Source of the DNA: Achromobacter sp. MYb9 | GTDB lineage: Bacteria; Pseudomonadota; Gammaproteobacteria; Burkholderiales; Burkholderiaceae_B | Assembly (NCBI RefSeq): GCF_002975275.1 | Contig: NZ_PCOQ01000001.1 | Span: 186,001-250,000 of the forward strand | Length of the DNA stretch: 64,000 bases | Reading direction: 5' to 3' | Part shown: positions 52,188 to 63,391 of the stretch, one piece after another | How positions within the stretch are numbered: position 1 is the stretch's first letter | Layout of the letters: every line of letters begins with the position of its first letter | Translations under genes and position numbers: made by a program | Notes under the pieces: model-generated | Told to the model about the DNA's origin: nothing | Databases searched by the model: none | Seen by the model: the letters and a program-made list of their open reading frames with translations, nothing else

Positions 52188-54698
52188 CTACCAGCGATAC
52201 CGCAAGCTTGCCTTCACCGAACGCTGGTAGCCATACCAGCACCAGGAATCGCCCGAGCAAGACGCGATGTACTCCTTATCAAAGAGGTTCTGCACGTTCA
52301 GCGCCACCTGCATGCCCTTCAACGACGGCGACACGCGGCCCAGGTCGTAATCCAGCATCAGGTCGAACAATGTGACGGACGGCACCTTCATCGTGTTGGT
52401 GTCGTTCGCGTACGAGGAGCCGATGTAACGCACCCCGCCCCCCACTCCCATGCCGGCCAGCGGCCCATCCTGCAGTTGGTACCGCGCCCATGCCGACGCC
52501 TGTTGCGACGGCACGCCCACCGGCGTCTTGCCCTTCAGATCCAGACCGGCCAAGCTGGGATTCGCCTTGGTGTATTCGTTGTCCATCAACGAATACGCCG
52601 CCACCAGCGTCAGCCCCCGCAACGGTTCCGTCTTCGCTTCCAGCTCGATCCCCTGCGTGCGCAGTTCACCCGCCTGGATCGAACACCGGCCGCCCGCCGT
52701 GCCGCAGATATGCGTCGGATCGGGATCGGTCGTCGTCATGTTCTCGCGGCGGATATCGAAGGCCGCGAACGACAGCATCGTGGCGCTGCCCGGCGGCTGG
52801 TACTTGATGCCGACTTCGTACTGGTTGCCTTCAATCGGCTTGAAGGGCACGTTCTGCCAACCCGTGCCCGATTGCGGTTCGAACGATTCGGAATAGCTGA
52901 AATACGGCGCCACGCCATTGTCAAAGTTGTAGATCACGCCCAGCCGGCCCGTGAACGCCTCGGCGTTCAGTGACGACGGCGCGACGCGGCCCGACGCGAT
53001 CGTGGTGGTTTCACCCACCGTGCGCGACCAGTCATAGCGTCCGCCCAGCAGCACCGACAATCGGTCGATCTTGATCTGGTCCTGGAAGTACAGGCCGGTC
53101 TGATACTGCTTGGACGTCGCGTCAGTCGAAAAAGCCGGCACCGGGATGTTCTGATGGTTATCCGGATTCAGCACATACAACGGCGGCGCGCTGCCAAAGC
53201 CGGACAAGGTATCCGTCTTGACGTGCTGGTAATCGAAACCCAGCAGCACGGTGTGTCCGAACGCGCCCGTGTTGAAGCGCGCTTGCATGTTGTTATCGAT
53301 GGTCAGAGCGCCAACATCCACATCGGTCGCGATCGAGGCGCGCTGCTGATACAGGTAGTTGGGGTCCAGATAGCCGAAGTTGGAATTGGACGCACCGTAA
53401 ACGCTTCGGTACGTTGCCTCGGAACGCGTCCAGCGCAGGCTTTGCGTCGCCTTGAACGTGTCGTTGAACCGGTGGTCCAGCACGTAGCCCAGCGAATAGC
53501 TCTTGCGGTCGCTCTTTTCGAAATTGGCGTCGCCGTCGTAGTAATCGGCAGGCAAGCGGATGCCATCGGGCGCCCGTTGCAGCGTGCGCATCGACGACAA
53601 GCTACCGTAGGACCCCATATCGGGATCCCGCTGGAAATTCGTCAGCACGGTCAGCGAGGTGTCGCCGTTGGGCTTCCAGGTGAAGGCCGGCGCCACGAAA
53701 TAGCGGCGTTCCTTGGTGTCCTTGACCTGGCCGTCGGACAGGTAACCCGAGCCGACCAGGCGATAGAGGTACTTACCCTCTTCGTCGACAGGGCCCCCAA
53801 AATCAAAGTTGGCGCGGCGGTAATCATAGTTGCCGACTTGCACTTCCACTTCGCGTAGCGTCTCTTCCAGCGGGCGCTTGCTGACCTGGTTCACCACGCC
53901 GCCTGGGCCGCCTTGGCCATACATGACCGATGCCGGCCCTTTCAGGACATCCACGCGTTCAAGGCGGTAGGCGTCCACTTGCGGCAAGGCGTCGCGGCCG
54001 CCGAACACCCGCAAGCCGTCCAGGTAGGTCGACGCCGAAAAGCCGCGCACCGTGAACTGATCCAGGCGCGTGGCCGTGGCGCCGCGCGACTCGGTCGCCA
54101 CGCCCGCCGTATAGCGCAGCACCTGATTCAAGGTCTGCGCGCCCTGCTCCGTGATCTGTTCACGCGTTACGACGGACACCGATTGCGGCGTCTCGATCAG
54201 CGGCGTGTCGGTCTTCGTTGCGCTGACGCTGGCGCGGGCGACATACCCGACCGTGGGCGCCAACGCGCTGTCCGCCATGCCGGACACGGTCACCGGCGCC
54301 AGCACAAGCGCATCGCCCGACGACGCCGCCGGCGCAGGCGCCAGCGTCCAGGTGTTGCCCGATTGTGCGCGTGCCTGCAAGCCGCTGCCCGACAACAGGC
54401 GGGCAAAGCCCGCGCCCACCGAATACGCGCCGTTCAGCCCGTCCGACCGGCGACCGCGCACCAGCGCGGGGTCGAATGACAGGATCACGCCCGCGCTGCG
54501 CGCGAACTGCGTCAGCGCATCGGCCAGTTCCCCGGCGGGGATCTGGTAGCTACGCTGGGCATTGGCGGCGGCGGGGGTGGATTGTGCCCAAGCCACGGGC
54601 ATGCCGGCGGCAAACGCGCCCGCGCAAGTTGCGGCCAACACGGCCATGCGGCCGGCGGTCAGCGTGGAGCGCAAGCGCGCGTGTGATGAAGCAGACAC
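52188..54698 (-). CDS. TonB-dependent siderophore receptor with STN signalling domain
   Basis: An 836-residue outer-membrane receptor. A signal peptide (about 1-39, ending AWAQ) is followed by an STN signalling domain (about 48-125, QRSYQIPAGELADALTQFA), a plug, and a 22-strand barrel ending in RYRW. The STN domain means it can signal through FecR/FecI, whose genes are just upstream on the same strand. The siderophore is unknown. The gene is 88 bases after fecR. Confidence 0.93.
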   Translation of the reverse strand: MSASSHARLRSTLTAGRMAVLAATCAGAFAAGMPVAWAQSTPAAANAQRSYQIPAGELADALTQFARSAGVILSFDPALVRGRRSDGLNGAYSVGAGFARLLSGSGLQARAQSGNTWTLAPAPAASSGDALVLAPVTVSGMADSALAPTVGYVARASVSATKTDTPLIETPQSVSVVTREQITEQGAQTLNQVLRYTAGVATESRGATATRLDQFTVRGFSASTYLDGLRVFGGRDALPQVDAYRLERVDVLKGPASVMYGQGGPGGVVNQVSKRPLEETLREVEVQVGNYDYRRANFDFGGPVDEEGKYLYRLVGSGYLSDGQVKDTKERRYFVAPAFTWKPNGDTSLTVLTNFQRDPDMGSYGSLSSMRTLQRAPDGIRLPADYYDGDANFEKSDRKSYSLGYVLDHRFNDTFKATQSLRWTRSEATYRSVYGASNSNFGYLDPNYLYQQRASIATDVDVGALTIDNNMQARFNTGAFGHTVLLGFDYQHVKTDTLSGFGSAPPLYVLNPDNHQNIPVPAFSTDATSKQYQTGLYFQDQIKIDRLSVLLGGRYDWSRTVGETTTIASGRVAPSSLNAEAFTGRLGVIYNFDNGVAPYFSYSESFEPQSGTGWQNVPFKPIEGNQYEVGIKYQPPGSATMLSFAAFDIRRENMTTTDPDPTHICGTAGGRCSIQAGELRTQGIELEAKTEPLRGLTLVAAYSLMDNEYTKANPSLAGLDLKGKTPVGVPSQQASAWARYQLQDGPLAGMGVGGGVRYIGSSYANDTNTMKVPSVTLFDLMLDYDLGRVSPSLKGMQVALNVQNLFDKEYIASCSGDSWCWYGYQRSVKASLRYRW

Positions 54699-54786
54699 AG
54701 AAACTCTCCCTGTACGGTGGTCTATCTCTGCCTTTCCGTATGGGAATTGAAAACCTGCAACCCGTCAGAAAAAAAAGATGTAACGC

Positions 54787-55746
54787 TCAGGCTTGGCGCG
54801 GGCCAACCTGCAGCCAATATTGCGTGTGCCGCGTCACCGAGATAGGCAATGCGGGCTCCAGCGCCTTGAGCGCGCGTTCGGCGTCGTCCAGCGGGAAGAC
54901 ACCCGACAACCGCAGGGCCGCCACCGCCGGGTCCACCCGGATCAGTCCTACACGCTGGCGCGCCAGGTACTGGGCGAAATAATCCAGGCGCCAGTCCTTC
55001 GCCACCACCAGCCCGTCCACCCAGGCCAGACGGTCCGGGTCGGCGGCATGGCGGTCGATCTGGCCGCCCGCCGCGAACCCCAGGCGTTCGCCCGCGGCGG
55101 CATGCGTCCACACGCCGTCGCGCCATAGCGCCACGCTGCCTTCGTATACGCCCAGGCGTGACCCCTCGCCCGTGCGGCGCACATCGAACCGGGCGCGTTC
55201 GGCGCGAAGTTCTCCATACCCCGTGTCCACGCGCAACGCGCCGATGCCGGGTCGCGATTCAGTGTTCACCAGCATTTCGCCGCGCAGCAGGTCGATGCCC
55301 CGCACATTGCCGCTCAGGTGCAGGCGCACCGCGCTGTCGCTGTTCAGCGTGATGTTCAAGCCATCAGCCAGCGCCACCGTGCGGCGCTCGCCCACCTCCG
55401 TGCTCAGGTCGGCGGCCAGACGTTGCCACGGCGCATGCTCGTAGCCAGCCCATCCCGTGGCAGCCAGCCCGGTGAACGCCAGCAAACCACGCAGCGCCGT
55501 GCGGCGTGCGGGCGACGGCGGCGCATTCAGTGCGGCGTGCGCCAACGCCGCGGGCACCCGGCGCGCATCGCGGCCAATGACCTGCAAGCGATCCCAGGCC
55601 TGTTGGTGCGAGGCGTCCGCCTGAAGCCAGGCGGCACAGGATTCCCGGTCGTGCGCGTTGGCCAGGCCCGACTGCAGCTTGGCCCACCAGGCGATAGCCT
55701 GGCGCACCACCGGGTCCGGCGGCATGCCGCGCGCGGCGTCACTCAT
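54787..55746 (-). CDS. fecR: FecR-type anti-sigma/transmembrane sensor
   Basis: A 319-residue inner-membrane sensor. The N-terminal DUF4880 domain (VVRQAIAWWAKLQSGLANAH, CAAWLQADASHQQAWDRL) binds the sigma factor. One membrane helix lies at about 88-105 (TALRGLLAFTGLAATGWAG), then the periplasmic FecR domain. It relays receptor occupancy to FecI. The start at 55746 overlaps the fecI end by 8 bases. The receptor gene follows. Confidence 0.92.
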   Translation of the reverse strand: MSDAARGMPPDPVVRQAIAWWAKLQSGLANAHDRESCAAWLQADASHQQAWDRLQVIGRDARRVPAALAHAALNAPPSPARRTALRGLLAFTGLAATGWAGYEHAPWQRLAADLSTEVGERRTVALADGLNITLNSDSAVRLHLSGNVRGIDLLRGEMLVNTESRPGIGALRVDTGYGELRAERARFDVRRTGEGSRLGVYEGSVALWRDGVWTHAAAGERLGFAAGGQIDRHAADPDRLAWVDGLVVAKDWRLDYFAQYLARQRVGLIRVDPAVAALRLSGVFPLDDAERALKALEPALPISVTRHTQYWLQVGPRQA

Positions 55747-56272
55747 AGAAGGCCGCATAGCACGCGGACATCGCGCGCACCATGTACTGTTGGACGGAAC
55801 TGAGGGATACGCCCAGGCGCCGGGCGATTTCGGGATACGTCAGGCCGTCCAGCTGCGACAGCAGGAAAGCCGAACGCGCCTTGGGCGGCAGCCCGTCCAG
55901 CAGGCGATCCAGTTGCATCAGCGATTGCAGTTGCTCGGCCTGCGTCTCGGGTGAAGGCGCATAGGCCTCGGGCAGCGTGGCCAGATACGCCAGGTACGAA
56001 TACTCAAGTGCGGCATGGCGCTGATGGTCCACCACCAGCCCCTTGGCGATCGTGGTCAGCAAGGCGCGCGCCTCGTTCACGCGCACCACTTTGCGGCCCT
56101 GGATCACCCGGACGAAGACATCCTGCGCCAGGTCCTCCGCGCGGTGCTCGCAACCCAGCTTGCGGCGCAACCAGCCGAACAGCCAGGGGCGATGTTCGCG
56201 ATACAAGCCATCGACAGGCGCGACAGCGGCGTCGGCGCACGGGATCGATGCGGGAAGATAAGGGGAGGACAC
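55739..56272 (-). CDS. fecI: ECF sigma factor, FecI type
   Basis: A 177-residue ECF sigma factor with region 2 (LYREHRPWLFGWLRRKLGC, AEDLAQDVFVRVI) and region 4 (LDGLTYPEIARRLGVSLSS). It would direct transcription of the adjacent TonB receptor gene when ferric siderophore is bound. A Fur box lies 44 bases upstream, so iron limitation is needed first. It overlaps the fecR gene by 8 bases. Confidence 0.93.
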   Translation of the reverse strand: MSSPYLPASIPCADAAVAPVDGLYREHRPWLFGWLRRKLGCEHRAEDLAQDVFVRVIQGRKVVRVNEARALLTTIAKGLVVDHQRHAALEYSYLAYLATLPEAYAPSPETQAEQLQSLMQLDRLLDGLPPKARSAFLLSQLDGLTYPEIARRLGVSLSSVQQYMVRAMSACYAAFYE

Positions 56273-56315
56273 GATTGAGACGGCGGCGCGGGACCAGAAG
56301 TCTCAAAATCTTAAT

Positions 56316-56330
56316 TGATAATGACTAGCG
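56316..56330. promoter_or_regulatory. Fur box upstream of fecI
   Basis: TGATAATGACTAGCG matches the Fur 7-1-7 consensus at 11 of 14 positions and has a perfect left half. It lies 44 bases before the fecI start, where a Fur site is expected. Confidence 0.7.
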
Positions 56331-56383
56331 TTACCAATCCTATATCCGTTCGGCCCCTGCAACAGAGGCCGTATGCGGCATAA

Positions 56384-57475
56384 CTACAACGTCACCGCCA
56401 ACCGGCGCTCGGATTCCAGGTATTCGCGCGACTGCATTTCAAGAATGCGCGACACGGTGCGATGGAATTCATTGGCCAGCGCGCCTTCGGTGTAGATTTC
56501 CTCGGGTTCGCATTCGGCCGACATGATGAGCTTCACGCGATGGTCGTAGAACACATCGATCAGCCACGTGAAGCGGCGCGCCTCGGACGCTTGGCGCGGC
56601 CCCATCTTCGGCACGCCGGACAGGATCACGGCATGGAAACGGTTGGCCAGTTCCAGATAGTCGTTCTGCGACCGGGGGCCGCCGCAGAGCGTGGCGAAAT
56701 CAAACCACACCACCGAGCCCGCCAGCGCCAGCGCGCGGATCTCCCGGTGCTCGATGTGCAGCAGCGGTTCTTGCGGCGGCGTGTCGGCCAGGCTGTCGAA
56801 TGCCTTCTGCAGCGCGGCTTGGGCGTGTTCGTCCAGCGGCGTGTGATAGCACTGCACCTGTTCCAGCGAACGGCGACGGTAGTCGATGCCGGCGTCCACG
56901 TTCATCACGTCCATGCGCGACTGGATCAGTGCGATGGCGGGCAGCACGCGGTCGCGGTGCAGGCCATCGGTGTACAGCGTCGAGGGTTCGTAATTGGACG
57001 TCATCACGAAGGACGTGCCGTATTCGAACAATTTCAGCAGCAGGCGGTGCAGGATCATCGCATCGGCCACATCCGACACGTGGAATTCGTCAAAGCAGAT
57101 CAGGCGGTAGCGCTTGGCCACCCGCTTGGCCACTTCATCCAGCGGATCTTGCATGCCCTTCACTTCTTCCAGCTCGCGGTGCACGCCACGCATGAACTCG
57201 TGGAAGTGCAGGCGCGTCTTGCGCACCACGGGCACGGTGGCATAGAACGCGTCCATCAGGAAGCTCTTGCCACGACCCACCCCGCCCCACAGATACACGC
57301 CGCGCGGCACGTCGGGCCGGTTCAGCAGCTTCTTCAACGCGTTCGAGCGCATCGATTTGAACTTGAGCCATTCATCGTAATAGCGCTGCAGGCGGTCGAT
57401 CGCCAGCTTCTGGGCGGCATCGGGCTCGTAGCCGCGCTCGGCCAGGGCGTGTTCGTAGTATTCGCGGACGTTCAT
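56384..57475 (-). CDS. zapE: Cell division ATPase ZapE (AFG1 family)
   Basis: A 363-residue AAA-type ATPase that in E. coli acts on the Z-ring under low oxygen and high temperature. Walker A is GGVGRGKS (64-71) and Walker B is RLICFDEFHVSD. The start at MNVREYYEHAL is the family N-terminus; the frame opens 19 codons further upstream. It lies downstream of the odhA-odhB-lpdA operon and its terminator, as is common in this group. Confidence 0.92.
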   Translation of the reverse strand: MNVREYYEHALAERGYEPDAAQKLAIDRLQRYYDEWLKFKSMRSNALKKLLNRPDVPRGVYLWGGVGRGKSFLMDAFYATVPVVRKTRLHFHEFMRGVHRELEEVKGMQDPLDEVAKRVAKRYRLICFDEFHVSDVADAMILHRLLLKLFEYGTSFVMTSNYEPSTLYTDGLHRDRVLPAIALIQSRMDVMNVDAGIDYRRRSLEQVQCYHTPLDEHAQAALQKAFDSLADTPPQEPLLHIEHREIRALALAGSVVWFDFATLCGGPRSQNDYLELANRFHAVILSGVPKMGPRQASEARRFTWLIDVFYDHRVKLIMSAECEPEEIYTEGALANEFHRTVSRILEMQSREYLESERRLAVTL

Positions 57476-57567
57476 GTGGATCAGATAACCTTGACGATGC
57501 CCCACGACACGCATGCATCGCATGCTTCCCACCCCGTGGGGTGCTTCTATCTTGGGGCGGCCCGGCG

Positions 57568-57600
57568 ATAAAAAAAAGGGCGGGTTCTGGAACCCGCCCC
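57568..57600 (-). terminator. Rho-independent terminator of odh operon
   Basis: On the minus strand, GGGCGGGTTC pairs with GAACCCGCCC (57599-57590 with 57587-57578), followed by a T-run at 57577-57570. It starts 26 bases after the lpdA stop. Confidence 0.92.
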
Positions 57601-57625
57601 CTGTCTTGCTCAGGTCAAGCGTCGC

Positions 57626-59053
<1,428 letters not shown>

Positions 59054-59185
59054 AGTGTTCTCGCGTGTGAGATGTGGGGTGGAACTCGCCCCGCCCGACG
59101 CGGTGGCGCCGGAGGCCGGCAGAGGGCCGGCCGGGGCGCCGCCGGCCCGAAGGCCCGGTGCGGCGCCGCGCGCGGAGCGTCGAGA
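59054..59185 (-). other. GC-rich, hairpin-prone spacer between odhB and lpdA
   Basis: This 132-base spacer is extremely GC-rich, with overlapping inverted repeats built from GGCCGG/CCGGCC and GGCGCC. It could form strong RNA structure and set the relative expression of the E3 gene. No conserved riboswitch or T-run was seen. Confidence 0.4.
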
Positions 59186-60421
59186 TTACAGGTCCAGCAA
59201 CAGACGCTGCGGATCTTCCAGGGCGTCCTTCATGGCGACCAGGCCCAGCACGGCTTCGCGGCCGTCAATGATGCGGTGGTCGTAGGACAGCGCCAGGTAG
59301 TTCATCGGGCGGATGACGATCTGGCCGTTTTCGACAACGGCGCGATCCTTGGTGGCGTGAACGCCCAGGATGGCCGATTGCGGCGGGTTGATGATCGGGG
59401 TCGACAGCATCGAACCGAACACGCCGCCGTTGGAGATCGAGAACGTACCGCCGGTCATTTCTTCAATGCCCAGCTTGCCGTCAGCGGCGCGGCGGCCGAA
59501 GTCGGCGATGGTCTTTTCGATTTCAGCGATGGACAGCTGGTCGGCGTTGCGCAGGATCGGCACCACCAGGCCACGCGGGCTGCCGACAGCGATACCGATG
59601 TCGAAGTAGCCGTGATAGATGATGTCCTTGCCGTCGATCGATGCGTTGATCAGCGGGTACTTCTTCAGCGCGGCCACGGCGGCCTTGACGAAGAACGACA
59701 TGAAGCCCAGTTTGATGCCGTGTTCCTTTTCGAACTTGTCCTTGTACTTGCTGCGCAGATCGATGACCGCTTGCATGTTCACTTCGTTGAACGTGGTCAG
59801 GATTGCGTTTTCTTGCTGCGATTGCAGCAGGCGCTCGGCGATGCGGGCGCGCAGGCGGCTCATCGGCACGCGCTGTTCCGGACGGCCGTCCAGCGACAGC
59901 GTGGTCGGGGCCGGGGCGGCCGGGGCCTTGGCCGGAGCAGCCTTGGCGGCGGGAGCGCCAGCAGCCAGGGCGTCGCCCTTGGTCACGCGGCCATCGCGGC
60001 CGGTGCCGGCCACGGAAGCGGCGTCAACGCCCTTCTCGGCCAGAATCTTGGCGGCGGCGGGCGATGCCACGCCGGCAGCAGCCGACGAAGCCGGCGCAGC
60101 GGCGGGGGCCGGGGCGGCAGCGGCTTGTTCGGCGGCCTTCGGGGCTTCGGCCGGGGCGGTCGCGGCGGCGGCGGCCTTGGCGGCGGTGTCGATGCGGGCC
60201 AGCACTTCGCCCGAGGTCACGGTGCTGCCATCGCCCTTGACGATTTCAGCCAGCACGCCCGAGGCGGGCGCCGGCACTTCCAGCACGACCTTGTCGGTTT
60301 CGACTTCGATCAGGATTTCGTCCGCTTCAACGGCAGCGCCCGGCTGCTTCTTCCAGGTCAGCAGGGTCGCTTCGGAGACGGATTCGGAAAGTTGGGGGAC
60401 GACGACGTCGGTGATAGCCAT
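59186..60421 (-). CDS. odhB: Dihydrolipoyllysine succinyltransferase (E2 of 2-oxoglutarate dehydrogenase)
   Basis: A 411-residue E2 enzyme. The N-terminal lipoyl domain has the lipoylated Lys in [10 protein letters not shown]. An Ala/Pro-rich linker follows, then the subunit-binding domain ([18 protein letters not shown]) and the catalytic domain with [14 protein letters not shown]. The start at 60421 gives the standard [15 protein letters not shown]; the frame opens 15 codons earlier. It lies 102 bases after odhA. Confidence 0.95.
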   Translation of the reverse strand: MAITDVVVPQLSESVSEATLLTWKKQPGAAVEADEILIEVETDKVVLEVPAPASGVLAEIVKGDGSTVTSGEVLARIDTAAKAAAAATAPAEAPKAAEQAAAAPAPAAAPASSAAAGVASPAAAKILAEKGVDAASVAGTGRDGRVTKGDALAAGAPAAKAAPAKAPAAPAPTTLSLDGRPEQRVPMSRLRARIAERLLQSQQENAILTTFNEVNMQAVIDLRSKYKDKFEKEHGIKLGFMSFFVKAAVAALKKYPLINASIDGKDIIYHGYFDIGIAVGSPRGLVVPILRNADQLSIAEIEKTIADFGRRAADGKLGIEEMTGGTFSISNGGVFGSMLSTPIINPPQSAILGVHATKDRAVVENGQIVIRPMNYLALSYDHRIIDGREAVLGLVAMKDALEDPQRLLLDL

Positions 60422-60523
60422 TTTGTTTATTCCGTAAAGTTGTGTTCTGGTCACGCGGCGCGGCAAGGTTCGAAACGGGGTTCCAAAACGCTTGCCGCCC
60501 GCGGCGCGTGCATCAAGTCAGGA

Positions 60524-63391
60524 TTACTTCGTCAACATGACCTTGAACTTGGGCGCGAAAGCCGTTTCGATCAGGGCCTTCTGCTGCTCTTGGTGCTTGG
60601 CCAGGTAGCCCACGGCCGGCGATGCCGACGCGGCACGACCAGCGTAGCCCAGCTTCTGGCCTTCGACCATGTTCTCGTACACGTGATGCTGAACGTAGAA
60701 CCAGGCGCCTTGGTTCTGCGGTTCGTCCTGAACCCAGATCACTTCGGTTGCCTTCGGGTACTTGCGCAGTTCCGTTTCGAACGCCTTGTGGGCGAACGGG
60801 TACAGCTGCTCGACACGGATGATCGCGACATTGTCGGCGCCACGCTCGCGGCGGGCGTTGACCAGGTCGTAATACACCTTGCCCGAGCAAGCCAGCACGC
60901 GCTTGACCTTGCCTGCGTCGATCGTGTCGTCCACTTCGCCGATCACCGGACGGAAGCTGCCACCGGCCAGATCGGTCAGGGGCGAACCTGCGTCCTTGTT
61001 GCGCAGCAACGACTTCGGCGTGAACAACACCAGCGGCTTGCGGAACGGGCGGATCATCTGGCGACGCAGCACATGGAAGATCTGCGAAGCCGAGGTCGGC
61101 TGGATCACTTGCATGTTGTTGTCGGCGCACAGTTGCAGGAAGCGCTCGATGCGGCCCGAGGAGTGCTCGGGGCCTTGGCCTTCGTAGCCGTGCGGCAGCA
61201 TCAGCGTCAGGCCCGATTGGCGGCCCCACTTGGCTTCGCCGGAGCTGATGAACTGGTCGATCACGACCTGGGCGCCGTTGACGAAGTCGCCAAACTGGCC
61301 TTCCCAGATGGTCAGCGTATTCGGCTCGGCGCTGGAGTAGCCGTATTCAAAGCCCAGCACCGCCTCTTCGGACAGCACGGAGTCGATGACGGTGAACGGG
61401 GCCTGGCCTTCCGACACGTTCTGCAGCGGAATGTAGGTACCGTCGTTCCAGCGTTCGCGGTTCTGGTCGTGCAGCACGGCGTGGCGGTGCGTGAACGTGC
61501 CACGGCCCGAATCCTGGCCGGTGATGCGGATGGCGTAGCCCGAGGACACCAGGGTTGCGAAGGCGAGGTGTTCGCCCATGCCCCAGTCCAGGTTCATTTC
61601 GCCCTTGGCCATCGTGCGGCGGTCGTTCAGCAGCTTGGCCACCAGCGGGTGCACCGTGAAGCCTTCCGGAACCGTCGTGATGCGTTCGCCGATGCGCTTG
61701 AGTTCAGCCAGCGGCACGGCCGTGTCGGCCTGGTCGGTCCACTTGGCGCCCAGGAATGGCGACCAGTCGATGGCGTATTTGCTCTTGTAGTCGGTCAGCA
61801 CCGGTTCGATGGTGCGCTGGCCGTCTTCCATCAGCTGACGGTAGTCCTTGACCAGTTGATCGGCTTCGCCTTCAGCCAGCACGCCTTGCGTGGTCAGCTT
61901 GTCGGCGTACAGCTTGCGCGTGCCGGGGTGATGGCCGATGCGCTTGTACATCAGGGGCTGCGTCAGCGACGGGGTGTCTTGCTCGTTGTGGCCCAGCTTG
62001 CGGAAGCAAACGATGTCCACGACGATGTCGTGACGGAATTGCAGGCGGTAGTCCAGCGCCAGCTTGGTGACGAACACCACGGCTTCGGGGTCGTCGCCGT
62101 TGACGTGGAACACCGGGGCTTCGATCATCTTGACGACGTCGGTGCAATACAGCGTCGAACGCGAATCGCGCGGGTCGGACGTCGTGAAGCCGATCTGGTT
62201 GTTGATGACGATGTGCAGCGTGCCGCCCGTGCCGTAGCCGCGGGTTTGCGCCAGGTTCAGCGTTTCCATGACCACACCCTGGCCGGCGAAAGCCGCGTCG
62301 CCGTGCACCAGCACCGGCAGCACTTGCTTGCCTTCGGCATCGCCGCGGCGTTCCTGGCGAGCGCGCACGCTGCCTTCGACCACGGGGTTGACGATTTCAA
62401 GGTGGGACGGGTTGAACGCCAACGACAGGTGGACCGGGCCGCCACGGGTGGACAGGTCGGAAGAGAAGCCGTTGTGGTACTTCACGTCACCGTCGGTCAG
62501 GCCTTCGGCGTGCTTGCCTTCGAACTCGGCGAACAGGTCGCCGGGCATCTTGCCCATGATGTTCACGAGCAGGTTCAGGCGGCCGCGGTGGGCCATGCCG
62601 ACCACGATTTCCTGAACGCCGTTTTCACCGGCGTGGTTCACCACTTCGTCCATCGAGGCGATGAAGCTTTCGCCGCCTTCCAGCGAGAAACGCTTCTGGC
62701 CGACGTACTTGGTGTGCAGGAAGCGCTCAAGCCCTTCGGACTCGGTCAGTTGCTGCAGGATGTGGCGCTTTTCTTCGGCCGAGTAGGCGGGCGCGCCCAG
62801 CGTGGTTTCCAGGCGTTCCTGGATCCAGCGCTTCGCGGCGGGGTCGGAGATGTGCGTGAATTCAGCACCGACGCTGCGGCAATACGTGTCGCGCAGCGCC
62901 TTCAGGATGTCGCGCAGCGTCATCGTGCTGGCGGTCGTGAAGTAGGTGTTGGTGGCCGAGTAGGTCTGGTCCAGATCGGCTTCGGTCAGGCCGTAGAAGG
63001 CGGGATCGAGTTCCGGGATCGGGGGACGTTCCTGGCGCTTGAGCGGGTCCAGGTCGGCCCAGCGCGAACCCAGCGAGCGGTAGGCGGCAATCAGCGATTG
63101 CACCGAAACCTGCTTGCTGGCGACGCTCAGGTCGGGTTCGGCCGAGCGTTGCACGAAGGCATTGGCCTTGGCGCGCTGGGCAAACGATTCGACGATGGGA
63201 GCGTGGGCCTGGTCGCGAGTGGATTCCTGGCCATCGGTAGCGGGAGCGTGCTGCAACTGGTCGAAATACTCACGCCAATTGTCAGGAACCGAACCGGGGT
63301 TGTCGAGGTAGGCTTCGTAAAGCTCCTCAACATATGGGGCGTTACCCCCAAAGAGATAAGACGTGGATAGAGATTCTATTTCCGAAGACAT
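60524..63391 (-). CDS. odhA: 2-oxoglutarate dehydrogenase E1 component
   Basis: A 955-residue thiamine-diphosphate enzyme of the TCA cycle that decarboxylates 2-oxoglutarate. Visible family parts are the N-terminal TSYLFGGNAPYVEELYEAYL, the ThDP/Mg region HGDAAFAGQGVV, and NNQIGFTTS with YCTDV. Length is normal (about 930-960). It leads the odhA-odhB-lpdA operon on the minus strand. A 327-base upstream region carries a plausible promoter. Confidence 0.96.
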   Translation of the reverse strand: MSSEIESLSTSYLFGGNAPYVEELYEAYLDNPGSVPDNWREYFDQLQHAPATDGQESTRDQAHAPIVESFAQRAKANAFVQRSAEPDLSVASKQVSVQSLIAAYRSLGSRWADLDPLKRQERPPIPELDPAFYGLTEADLDQTYSATNTYFTTASTMTLRDILKALRDTYCRSVGAEFTHISDPAAKRWIQERLETTLGAPAYSAEEKRHILQQLTESEGLERFLHTKYVGQKRFSLEGGESFIASMDEVVNHAGENGVQEIVVGMAHRGRLNLLVNIMGKMPGDLFAEFEGKHAEGLTDGDVKYHNGFSSDLSTRGGPVHLSLAFNPSHLEIVNPVVEGSVRARQERRGDAEGKQVLPVLVHGDAAFAGQGVVMETLNLAQTRGYGTGGTLHIVINNQIGFTTSDPRDSRSTLYCTDVVKMIEAPVFHVNGDDPEAVVFVTKLALDYRLQFRHDIVVDIVCFRKLGHNEQDTPSLTQPLMYKRIGHHPGTRKLYADKLTTQGVLAEGEADQLVKDYRQLMEDGQRTIEPVLTDYKSKYAIDWSPFLGAKWTDQADTAVPLAELKRIGERITTVPEGFTVHPLVAKLLNDRRTMAKGEMNLDWGMGEHLAFATLVSSGYAIRITGQDSGRGTFTHRHAVLHDQNRERWNDGTYIPLQNVSEGQAPFTVIDSVLSEEAVLGFEYGYSSAEPNTLTIWEGQFGDFVNGAQVVIDQFISSGEAKWGRQSGLTLMLPHGYEGQGPEHSSGRIERFLQLCADNNMQVIQPTSASQIFHVLRRQMIRPFRKPLVLFTPKSLLRNKDAGSPLTDLAGGSFRPVIGEVDDTIDAGKVKRVLACSGKVYYDLVNARRERGADNVAIIRVEQLYPFAHKAFETELRKYPKATEVIWVQDEPQNQGAWFYVQHHVYENMVEGQKLGYAGRAASASPAVGYLAKHQEQQKALIETAFAPKFKVMLTK

